A DNA stretch of 64,000 nt, taken from contig JAQPZY010000659.1 of NCBI GenBank assembly GCA_029931535.1, forward strand, positions 186,001-250,000. Direction: 5' to 3'. The position numbers and the translations under genes are program-made. Source of the stretch: Margaritifera margaritifera (Eukaryota > Mollusca > Bivalvia > Unionida > Margaritiferidae). Below the pieces are notes generated by a model, which was not told the origin of the DNA, did not search any database, and saw only the letters and a list, made by a program, of their open reading frames with translations. Below are positions 22,055 to 32,311 of this stretch, in pieces. The stretch's first letter is position 1, and every line of letters starts with the position of its first letter.

Positions 22055-23070
22055 ATTCTGGCTGGATAGGTAAATTAATCCAGATATTAGGGTCCAACTT
22101 GGACCCTGATTTACTATGATTAAATGCACTTAAAAGTAATGCCAAGCGTTTGTATGATTAACATGTCTTCTGGTAAGGAAAATAGTAAAAGTGTGGTTGT
22201 GATCTAGCAACACATGTAACAGATATGAATAGAATAATTAAGGGAAAAGTTCAGGCAAGCAAGATTTACTAACTTTCTAAAAGTGAAAATGTTGATCTAT
22301 GATTTTAACCATGATGAAATACTATGAAAAATAATGACACATTCAGGAGTAGTACCTTCAATGGCTTTAGTGTTAAGTCCTAATACAACAAGTAATTAAG
22401 CTTTGCATGTGACTTTGATCTTCCTGATTGGACCATGCTGTTGATACACATGATTGGTACAAGATGCACCCCCAAGCTATGATTTGACAGGGTGGAACAT
22501 TTCTTCCCATTATCTGTAATAACTTGATTGCTTCTGGGTGACAGTTTGGACACAAAAAATGATAATGATTTGAGACCTGGCTGTAAAGATGCCATAAAAG
22601 TGCTAAGTGATGACATCAAGTTCTGAGATGTAGCTATACCAAGTTTTAGGTTTATTACTTTATTTAAAAGTTTGTGAGTTACATCTCCAAACAAATATAG
22701 TAATATCCACCTTTCACTGAAATGAAAACCATGAAAGTGGTAAATTTGACACTCTTTGTCTTACATATATGTAAAAGTTTACCAATTTTACTCCCACTAA
22801 TTCTATCCTTTCAGATTTGAAAACCGTACACTAAAAGTAAATGTAACCTTCATCTGTAAACTTTGCCTTTAAGAAAGGTGGCAACACACATACTAGTTCC
22901 GATGTGTAAATTTACAAATATCATCCAATTGGCTGGTTTCATTAAACTCTTCCAAGCAGAATAATATTGGAAGATTTTGTACAAAATTACACAAGTATCT
23001 ACCGGTATACAGACTGATTCCACGTTTTCTTCAAGAGCATATGGGCAGTGTTATTTGTATAGTTTTCACA
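22055..23070. other. No gene recognised
   Basis: AT-rich sequence. Short overlapping minus-strand frames at 22373-22694 lack domains and splice support. Confidence 0.4.
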
Positions 23071-23076
23071 CTGGAT

Positions 23077-23205
23077 GATGTTTATATAAAAATTATAAAT
23101 GTTTCCTGACTTTAATATTTACTTAAACCTTAATGTTGATGTTTATATAAAAATTGTAAATGTTTCTAGACTTTAATATTTGCTTAAATCTTAATGTTAA
23201 GTATA
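23077..23205. repeat. Direct duplication of ~61 bp
   Basis: GATGTTTATATAAAAATTRTAA followed by TGTTTCYWGACTTTAATATT occurs twice in immediate succession with a few substitutions. Confidence 0.75.
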
Positions 23206-23714
23206 ATGTTGATATATTAGCTATTTTCCTTGAATTAGGTTGTTTACTTAGTATTTGAGTTCAAGGACGGTTTTGGTAAACAAGTTGTTGATTCAGTTTG
23301 AGGTCAAGGTTGATTTTGTTTACAGATAAAACCAGAATTTCCCTTAGAGTTGTGTGTTAAGAGTCACATACACCATAATATTCTAAAACATTGTCATGTG
23401 ACCTATCTTTATATATACCATGTTTAGTGGACAGTTTTTCAATTTTCGACCTTAACATCAGTCTTTAAAGAGCATTACAGTTGTGAACAATCCAGTTCAG
23501 AGAGAGGAATTATTTAAAATATTCATTGGATTATAAAAGTGCTCATAGACTTTTGGATTTTGAATTTACAATTTTGGGATTTATGTAAGCTTATTCAAAG
23601 ATATTCTGGAGAACTTCATTTTGGCACATCACATTAAAGACCACAGGCACATCAGGACATTAAAGACTATTGTTACATCAACACATTCAAGGATAGTCAT
23701 TCATTCGGAACATT

Positions 23715-24060
23715 CCTCTTGCCCTTCGAACCTATATATAGTTATAGGCTGGGGATGTCCGCAGTTTCAAAGTTATGCCCCAGTGCAAGTCCCCTTCCCA
23801 AGGATCTGTACTGGAAATGAGCATGATTTCATCTGGTGTCCTTCAACCAATATATGGTTGGTAGGTGGGATCTCCACTGTTTTCAAGGTATGACCCAGGA
23901 GAAAGTCCCCAATCTTAGAGGCATGACCCATAGTCTGTATTGGATATACCAGTATGTCTGAATTCATCTTGTGTCCTTCAGTCCTATATATGATTAATGG
24001 GTGGGGATCTCAAGAGTTTCCAAAATGTGACCTAGGGGCAGCATCCCCACAGGCTCACCT
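23715..24060. repeat. Imperfect tandem repeat (~120-130 bp, three copies)
   Basis: Each copy contains CCTTC, then a TATATA-rich segment, then GTGGGGATCTC-like, GTTTC-AA-GT-TGACCC and a run of CCC-containing words. Copies start near 23724, 23841 and 23967. They are diverged and without coding potential. Confidence 0.6.
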
Positions 24061-24709
24061 TTGGGCAAGACCAGGGTGTGTAACCCAAAAACATATGTTA
24101 TAGCCCTGGCCTTGATGATGACACATACCAACTTTCAGATCTCCACCTGTAACATTAAATACTAAAATACAGCCCATGGTCCCACTCCAGGGATTATATT
24201 AAAATTCCAACATCTCCATTTCTTGTTACACGTTTTATTCAGCAGCAGATAGTTTGTTTGGTCTTTCTGTCTAGAGTATCATCACAAGCAATGGTGTTCT
24301 GTACTTAAATTCCTGAACCAGTCTAAGTGATTTGGCTCAGTTACATTTAAGGCAATCATTGTTATATTTGGAATTGTAGTGTTGTGATCACTTCAAGCAT
24401 TTTTCAACTGGAAAATATGAATTATATTTAAGATTTTCAGAGGTTAGATAATATGAATATATGTGTATCATTTTGGTGATACGTTCTGTTGTTAAAGACA
24501 ATCCTTATATTTTGAACAATAGCGATATTAGAACTGGCTCCAATCAGCAGTGTTCATGCATTATTATAATCTGGGTCATGCTCATAGACAAATTTCTAGT
24601 GATGATTGAGACTTGATGCACTTGAATAAATTGATTTTAATAATACTTGACTGTAAACACCTTAAGTAACATGATATCTGTCATGGTTTGTGGACTTTCC
24701 CAGCATTTA

Positions 24710-25020
24710 CAGACATTAAAATATCGTAATTATATAATTAGGGCCAGTTCTCACTTGTCCAAAATGGCAGTACATGTACATGATGCCTAGAGTTTATGGA
24801 CATTAAAATATGGTAGTTATATAATTAGGGCCAGTTCTCACTTGTCAGAGATGGCAGTTCATGTATGCAATGAACATAGTTTATAAGCAAACCAAAAAAC
24901 ACCAAAAATGCAAGCAGAATTCTTTATCTGTAAAAGAAAACACTAAAACATTATCATGAAAGTTTTCTTTATTTGTAAAAGAAAACACTAAAACATTATC
25001 ATGGAAGTGTTCTTTATTGG
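24710..25020. repeat. Two adjacent short direct duplications
   Basis: An ~87-bp unit containing ATTAGGGCCAGTTCTCACTTG occurs at about 24715 and 24800. A separate ~50-bp unit (GTAAAAGAAAACACTAAAAC) occurs at about 24931 and 24976. Confidence 0.75.
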
Positions 25021-25132
25021 TAAGTAAGGATATAATGCGATGTAGTTTGCCTAGGTCATTTCCAATGAGCATTGAATTTCTAGGTGCACCAATGCACACT
25101 ATTAACAATGAAGAGGTTAATTTACTGTACAA

Positions 25133-25244
25133 AATGTTTGGGAAAATTATAATTTTAATTGTATTACTGGCTACTGAAATTTTCTGTGAAGATGAAACTT
25201 CTTTAAATCACCTAACTTGGAATAACATCAGCAATGGATCCTAA
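25133..25244 (+). other. Signal-peptide-like short frame
   Basis: An internal ATG at 25133 starts MFGKIIILIVLLATEIFCED, a charged-hydrophobic-polar arrangement typical of a secretory signal. About 16 polar residues and a stop follow. It could be a first exon of a secreted protein or a small secreted peptide. There is no homology and no confirmed splice site, and AT-rich DNA readily yields Ile/Leu-rich frames. Confidence 0.2.
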
Positions 25245-25534
25245 AATTGTACTCAAACTTGCAGGTTTTGGAAATCAGATTACAGCTACTTTGCTCCACC
25301 CTCAGTGCCAGTTGTCCAATAGAGTGCACTTGTACTTTCACATTGGCAAGGTCAGCATTACTAAATACACATTGGCAAGGTCAGCAACACTAAATACAGA
25401 TGGGAGGGATGAGAGAGTACAGATGAACACTAAAGCAGTAATTCACCCAGAAGATAAAATGTAAACAACTTTCAAGGATGGAAAACAGTTAACCTTAATC
25501 CTAACATCACCCTTGTAATAACTGATTAAAACGA

Positions 25535-25635
25535 ATAATAATAATCATAATACTTTCTTTATATAAAGAAGAAGCTCATATGGTCAACAGACCAATCTTC
25601 CATGAGGCCTTCAACAATTACATGTATATGTTGGG
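25535..25635 (-). mobile_element. LINE-like 3' tail, copy 1
   Basis: On the minus strand: GAAGGCCTCATGGAAGATTG, a small hairpin (TGGTCTGTTGACCA), a TTTATATAAAG stretch, and then a run of ATT-like triplets (25535-25550). The same arrangement recurs at 27690-27790. This is the architecture of non-LTR 3' ends with microsatellite tails. A (GA)n tract follows at 25647-25669. Confidence 0.6.
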
Positions 25636-25669
25636 GTAAATACATTGAGAGAGAGAGAGAGAGAGAGAG

Positions 25670-26840
25670 TAGCAGATGCATTAAATAACCTAAGACTGGT
25701 GAGAAAATCGATGAATTTGGTATCTTTTCATTGTATTCAAAAACTTGTATCATTGTTTTAAAAATCACAATCTATGAACTAAAAAATGAATTACCAAACA
25801 TGCATTCAGGTCTCCTAGAATGAATACATGAGACTCCATTTACATAAATTGTTTTATTTGTGAACAAAGCGAAGCAACATTTCAGTTGCATTTATAATAT
25901 GTTTAAATTAAGAACTAAAGATTAGGAATAAAACTACAAGAAGTGTGAATAACTGAAAAAAAATCAGTGGTACTTGTGCATGCAATGAGTCCAGTGTGAG
26001 AAATATCTGATAAAGAAATGCTTAAAATTGTCAGCAAATGAAATAAACCTTCTAAATTCTCTGAAACAAACATAAATTCCAAATCTTTTATACTTTTGAT
26101 CAATAAAAGTTAAAATCCTTGTTTCAACAAATCCAAAACAGAAATCGGTTAAAACAATGTACAGTTGTGGGAAGTTGAACCCAAACTGCTCTGATCCTTC
26201 AAGGCTTCTCACATGTAATCATTGTTGCACAAATTAATTCCAGTTTCCTTCAATTTAATGAATTTGTAGGAAAGAGGGTGGGTGGGTGGTGGTGGTGGTC
26301 CAAAAAAGTGGACGTGCATTGCATTGCAGTTGGCGATGCACATTTATAGCTCGAACAGCTTTATTAGAGTGAAGGTCAGTTCTCCTTTACTGATGAAGAG
26401 CCCAGGTTTTCAAAATGTCGAGTCAAAGATTGAAATCTAATTCAGCCAGTGGGATATCTTTCGAGACAAAGTTGTTCACAGCTTGTGCAAGTCAATGTTA
26501 GTCTAAAATAATACAAAGTAAAGTTTTTTTTTGCTTAGCTGCCTGGAATAGCATATTATGCTCTTCAATATTAGCTAAGTAAGAATTGTCCAGTATTTCT
26601 GTTATTTGTTACAGCTGACATCTTCATTGCATGCACTTTCAGTTGTCAAAGACGTGATGCCATCTGACAATGTTTGAAAAAGTCCTTCAGTAACTGGTGC
26701 AATGTTTGCACTAAAAACAAACTGATGGATAACACTGGGGGAAAGCAATGTGCAAACTAGCTGGCACAGATAACATAAAAAGGAATCTGATGGTGTTTGA
26801 ATATGACAGATGCCCAGGTTACAAACCATTAATTGACATA
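25670..26840. other. No gene recognised
   Basis: AT-rich sequence with a short GGTGG run near 26280-26300. Overlapping minus-strand frames at 25915-26212 share no frame with each other and show no domain. Confidence 0.4.
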
Positions 26841-26849
26841 TTAGATGGG

Positions 26850-27445
26850 TATGGTGGGAGGTGTCCGTAGCAGGTTAGGGGGGCGGGTTAGGGATGGGTA
26901 GGGGGATGCAGTACCCATTAAACACTTGGCATTTGGTACTGTCCGGGGGGTTAATTTGAAGGTAAATGTAGATATAACAAAATTGGGGAGTTTGGGTAAA
27001 ATGGGGGTAAGGGTTACTCGTGAGTGAAGGGAATGTTCTGGGAGGCAGTGCGTGGGCTTATAGGTGGGTACTAGGGGATTGCAGTACCCATTAAACATGT
27101 AGCATTTGGGACTGCCTGAAGTGTTAATTTGAAGGTATTGTAGATACAATATTGGGGAGTTGGGGTAAAAATGAGGGTAAGGGTTACTCATGGACAGAAG
27201 AAATGTTGTGGGAGGCAGTGGGTATGGTTATAGGTGGGTACTAGAGGATTACAGTACCCATTAAACATTTGGTATTTGGGAATGCCTGGGGTGTTAATTT
27301 TAAGGTTAATGTAGGGACATTCAAATTGAGGATTTTGGGTAAAATGGCTATAAACGTTACTCCTGGGTGGAGGTAATGTTCTGGGAGGCAGTGGGGTGAG
27401 GTTGGAGATAGGTATGGGCCTGGAGTACCCATCAAATATTTATAT
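26850..27445. repeat. ~171-bp tandem repeat (3.5 copies)
   Basis: The anchor GCAGTACCCATTAAACA and its variants occur near 26909, 27081, 27251 and 27424, a period of 170-172 bp. The unit is G-rich on the plus strand (GGGTTAGGG, GGTGGGTA). Because the period is close to a multiple of three, long Pro/Thr-rich minus-strand frames appear across it. These are probably artefacts. Confidence 0.8.
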
Positions 27446-27689
27446 TTACAGTAAGGAAATCCAGACTTGGGTAGACTCAAGGTACAGCTTACAAGTAAAT
27501 TAAGAAATCACTGGATACTGTTTTATTTGTTTGATTCATGATTTTGCATTTTTGTTTGCGGACAACTCTGGTGCATGATTTGGTCTTTCTTACCGTTTGC
27601 GCTTAGGTTTGTGAATAGTGGCGACTACTTAGCTATCTTAGTTAGGGCTTTACAGTAGGTTTTTTAGATTAGATAAAGTTTCTGATTAA

Positions 27690-27790
27690 TAATAATAATA
27701 ATAATCATCATCATCATCATGATTTAAAGAAGAACCTCATAAATTTGGTCAACTGACCAATCTTCCATGAGGCCTTTTGCAATTACATGT
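27690..27790 (-). mobile_element. LINE-like 3' tail, copy 2
   Basis: Minus-strand AAAGGCCTCATGGAAGATTG is followed by the palindrome TTGGTCAGTTGACCAAAT, a GAGGTTCTTCTTTAAAT stretch, and (ATG)n plus (ATT)n triplets (27693-27721). It is closely related to the copy at 25535-25635. Confidence 0.65.
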
Positions 27791-27985
27791 ATATGTGTTG
27801 TACAATTTACACAAGTTGTGGTGTCTTTAGACAACAATGCTAAAAACTAGATAATTGATCTACTGCTACTATAAAATATGTACAAGGCATTAAACTGATG
27901 GCATATTTTGTTTGTCATATTCAATGCGATGGCCATTCCAGATTGGTTAGGACTGTATATTTTTCCACATTTAATCTGGTACATA

Positions 27986-29230
27986 CCTGTGATTCTACTG
28001 GCGGTTGGAAATAAATACCATTTTAAAGGTTGCCTACTCACATACATGTTATGGTTAAAATCTACCACTTTAAAAAAAGGTATAATAAGCCTGGTATTTT
28101 TATGCATTCTATCCACTGCTTACAGAAACCAGTGGGCACCATTGTATTGGGGGACTGTAAATGTTACAGCACAATGAACGGTGCAATTATGTGTGGCTGA
28201 GTGAACGGATTAAGAAGGCTAACATGTGTACACCATTGATTTCATTATTGTTGTAATCTGGAGAGTTTAAAGCCAGATGGATGTTTTATGAGGTGTTATA
28301 AGAAAGGGATAAAAAGTGGTACAGGATGGCTTTTGAGTCTTCAAATAAAAATCAACTGACCTTTGGTGGAGGTGAGATAAAAGGAGAGACCAAGCAAAAA
28401 ATGATTTCAGCAGAAACATTTAAGTATTTTGATTGTTTTATTGTTTAATTATTGTGTTCAAGATGTTTTTAGAAGAATATTTAAGGGAAGTTCATATATT
28501 TTTTAGTTCACTTAATGTCAAAATGGTGAAATGTGTACTTTCTCCCAAAGCAATACAAACACCAGCTAAGAAATATGAAGCTGAGGAATACATATTAAGT
28601 CGAACTGAGAAGCTTCCTGCTTGGGGGAATTTAGCTTGGAGGAGTATTGGAGAGCAATCAGCAGGATTAAAAACCCAGCCACAGAAAAACTGAAGTTTGA
28701 ACTTCTTTGCAGATTGAGCATGGTTTATTTTATTATTGTCACTTTCGAATGCTGATACAGAGAGGACATTCTCCATTCTTCACAAAGTGCAAAGTGATTC
28801 AAGGGGAATTCTGGATCAGAAAACTATTGATAGCCTGTTAAGTGTGAAACTTGATAAACACAGTGTCGTCAGTGGTCATCAGTCGGTGATCTTGTGAGGG
28901 AAATAAAAAATGCTTGTGGATTTTATAAAAAATCTTTGCAGTGAACTGTGAGATTATACAATTCTTGCTTTTTCATTTCATTGACAATATACTGTCTTGT
29001 ATTAATTATTTTTTTAACATTTTCCATCAGAATCGGTTTAATGTTCAAAACTTGCTGTTTTATTATAGTATAATGAGAATACATATTATGGCAAACCATA
29101 CACTGGTTTACTTTTCAATCCCCGTAAAACATATAAAATTTATGTAGATAAAAAACTCTGCTGGTTTAGAAGCCAATCTGCTAATCAAAATTGGTAAATC
29201 TACCGTCTTGATGTCCTGGTTCTGTCACAT
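27986..29230 (+). mobile_element. Internally deleted hAT copy, left flank of the satellite array
   Basis: It starts CCTGTGATTCTACTGGCGG and ends CCTGGTTCTGTCACAT, the same termini as the element at 4621-6341 but in the opposite orientation (transposase on the plus strand). It is about 1.25 kb. No 8-bp duplication could be matched at its ends (ggtacata on the left, tatgctgg on the right). The satellite edge copy begins within about 80 bp of its 3' end. Confidence 0.8.
28526..28942 (+). pseudogene. hAT transposase C-terminal relic (frameshifted)
   Basis: The plus strand reads KYEAEEYILSRTEKLPAWGN in an open frame that stops at 28690-28692. In other frames the region continues with TERTFSILHKVQSDS and ends near 28942. 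These are the counterparts of the hAT dimerisation domain at 4915-5406, broken by frame changes and missing the LSLPHSNAD core. It is non-functional. The antisense frame at 28492-28776 is a shadow. Confidence 0.75.
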
Positions 29231-29299
29231 TATGCTGGTTTGAGATATCCAGTTTTAGGTTTGTTCACATATGTCAAGATCAACCAAGAGGTCAACAGA

Positions 29300-30750
29300 A
29301 ATGCCAGGAGACATGCCATAATTTTGGTCTATTTTCAACATTTAACTTTGGTCAGATATTTCCAAATTTTCTGAAAATTAGTGAAAATGCCATTATAAAG
29401 GCCACAAAAGAAACTGAAATTTCGCATTAGTAGGAGAAAAATTATATCCGATCATCCTGAAGTAAATTCATGAATGAGACTATGCCTTGCCAACACTTGA
29501 ACATGGATTTTCAGAATTGTAATAATGAATTTGGTCATATTGTCACTGTTACTGGTATGGACCAGTCTCTAAATTGATCAATTTTACAAATGTTTGGTTA
29601 TGATGCTTACAGATAGAGCACAAAGTAGGTATGCATTATTTTTGTTGGAAATTTTTTAGAATATTTTGACAACTATCCTCTTTTCCCAGTCCATATTTCA
29701 TCGTAATTTTGTAATGCATGATAGGTACAGAAATATAGTACAATCAACTCTATAATACATTTTAAATATTGATGTTTGATTTGAAATTGGTTGAAATGGA
29801 CTTGTAATGTATTCTTTGAGCATAAGATTAAAGTTGTGATTGATACCCTGGGTTGATTTTTAATAGCAAGAATGGATAAAAATTACTTCAATCTTGTATT
29901 TGTCTTGTACATGTATTTTCAGTTGGGTCAGACCAATATCTAAATATACAAAAATTGTCTTTTTTCTACATTGATTCATATTATTGGCTTCCATTATATT
30001 TTAAAAGTGGACATTTTCAGTTTGTTGGAAAAAATCTGAGCAATGTGAATCTATAGTCAGATCAAAGAAAGATGCATTCATGGAAACTTGTCCAAAGCCT
30101 TACACTCTGGGAACAATTTAAAATTAGATTTGTGATTGAATTGGACAAGGATAAAGTTCACAATAAAGTGATAAACTCCATACATTTTTACGTTGTGTTG
30201 ATATTTTGATTTGCCTAATTACACTATTAATTCAAAATTCATAATTATTGGGTAACAATATTTGGTCAATGAATTTTGAGCTCAAATTTTACAAATGTCA
30301 ATATTCTTTAACTCGGTACTACAGGCTTAGAGTTCATGTGCATATGAAGTTTGACATTTTGGAGCTTGAGCATCAGGTTGGCACTCTGATTTAAAAACAA
30401 AATCTGACAAAATCAAACTGTTGGGGGGTCATTGCAGCTTCCTTTTCAGGGTATGAAGAAGATTTTGATGACTTTTTCAATCCATTTTTTCCCTTCAAAA
30501 TAGACTGTTTAATAGTTTTATATAGTAAAAGTTTGACAACTACAACATCAATCACTCTAATACACTGCATGACTCAAATAATTAGCTCAGTCCTGATGTA
30601 ATACACTCTAATGTCAGCGACATTGTAAAAGCAGAAACTACAGTAAACTCCATTAAAAAATTTGGTCCTGGTGCAGATTCATTTTAATGTTTGATTTATC
30701 ATTATATTAAAAAAATTATTATAATATAAATGCCTTTTTGAAGGATACTG
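29300..30750. repeat. Diverged left-edge satellite copy, MITE-free
   Basis: It aligns with the 1.9-kb monomer (for example TGGTATGGACCAGTCTCTAAA near 29555) but with many substitutions. It has two deletions: about 370 bp at 29490 and about 210 bp at the 30750 junction. It retains the unoccupied MITE site CTCTAATG (30606-30613). It marks the less homogenised border of the array. Confidence 0.8.
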
Positions 30751-32192
30751 CCAGCCTGTCTCTAGTCATTTCTTTGCAAATGGTTTTCTAACTCTCTTAA
30801 CTTAAAAGTTCGAGTATAGAATAGACGTGCTTTAAAATCTCTGTCAAGGGCAAAAAGATTGGTTGAACATGTCTGGATGAAGGTATTTTTTCTTTTGTGT
30901 TTTCTCTATTAAAAATCCATGTCTTGCTTGTGGTACACTGCAGACAAGACAAAAATAATTCAGATAGGATTCAATACATACGTAGAATCTCAAGCTCAAG
31001 GAGTTCACTCCAAAACCTCCAAACCAATCTGTTCAGAAAACCAGTTTTGTTATAGAAAATATAGCCCTTTTAGATGAGCTCTAGATTGATGAAGATGTCT
31101 TGCAATATATTGTTCATCATGCAAACACATGAACATTGATTTTGAAAATTGTAAAACAGGATTTGGTCAGATTTTCACTGTTGCTGGTATGGACCAGTCT
31201 CTAAATTGTTTGATTTTACAAAGGTTTGGTTATTGTGTTTACAGATAGAGCACAAAGTAGGTATGCATTTGCTTCTTGGAAACTTTTTACTTTGACAACT
31301 ACCCTATTTTCCAAGTCCATATTTCATCTTCATTTTATAATGCGTGATAGGTACAGAAACGTTATACAATCAACTGTATAATACATGTTAAATGTTGATG
31401 CTTGATTTGAAATCGGTTGAATTGGGCTTGTAATGTACTCCTTGAGCATAAGATTCAAGTTGTGATTGATATTCTGTCTGGGTTGATTTTTAATAGCAAG
31501 AATAGAAAAAATGACTTCAATCTTGTATTTGTTTACTATATGTATTTTCACTTGGGTCTGACCAATGTCTAAATTTATAAAATTTGGCTTTTTTCTACAT
31601 TGATTCATATTACTGGCTTCCATTATATTCTAAAAGTGAACATTTTCAGTTGTCAAAAATCTAGGGAATGTGAATCTATAGTCAGATAAAAGAAAGATGC
31701 ATTCATGTAAACTTGTCCAAAGCACTACACTCTGGGAACAATGTAAAATCAGATACAAAGTTCCCAATAAAGTGATAAACTCCTACCTTTTTACATCATA
31801 TTAATTTGGTTCTAATAAGATGCATTTGCTTAATTACAGTATTGATTCAAAATTCGTAATAATTCGGTAACAATATTTGGTCATTGAATTTTGTGTTCAA
31901 ATTGCTCAAATGACAATTTTCTTTAACTTCGAGGTACTACAGGTTTAAAGTTCATGTGCATATGAGGGTTTGTGAGCTCGAGTATCAGGCTGGCACTGAT
32001 TTTTAAACAAATGTGACAAAATCAAACTGTTGGGGGTTATAACAGCTTCCTATTCAGGGTATGAAGAAGATTTTGATGACCTTAAAATAGGCAATGTTTG
32101 ATAGTTTTATATAGTAAAAGTTTGAAAATTCCAACAACAATAACTTGGATAAACGGCATGACTTGGAAAACTAGCTCAGTCCTGATGTAATA

Positions 32193-32311
32193 CTCTAATG
32201 CAGTTGTTCCCAAACTTTTTTGATTGCAACACAAAATACAATCTTTTGCGACCCAAAATGCAGTACCATTATAGGGTTGCGACCTGGGGTTTGGGAACCA
32301 CTGCTCTAATG
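32193..32311. mobile_element. hAT MITE within satellite monomer (type example)
   Basis: The element (32201-32303, 103 bp) begins CAGTTGTTCCCAAACTTTTT and ends GGTTTGGGAACCACTG. These are the TIRs of a well-known hAT MITE type with TTGCGACC-like interior. CTCTAATG flanks it exactly on both sides (32193-32200 and 32304-32311). Equivalent copies occur in all 15 full monomers. Examples start near 34105, 36009, 37913, 39818, 43617, 47405, 51210 and 58810. Confidence 0.92.

Noticed and set aside
26870..26905. Telomere-like GGGTTAGGG words
   Set aside because: Only isolated words inside a 171-bp minisatellite; no TTAGGG array.
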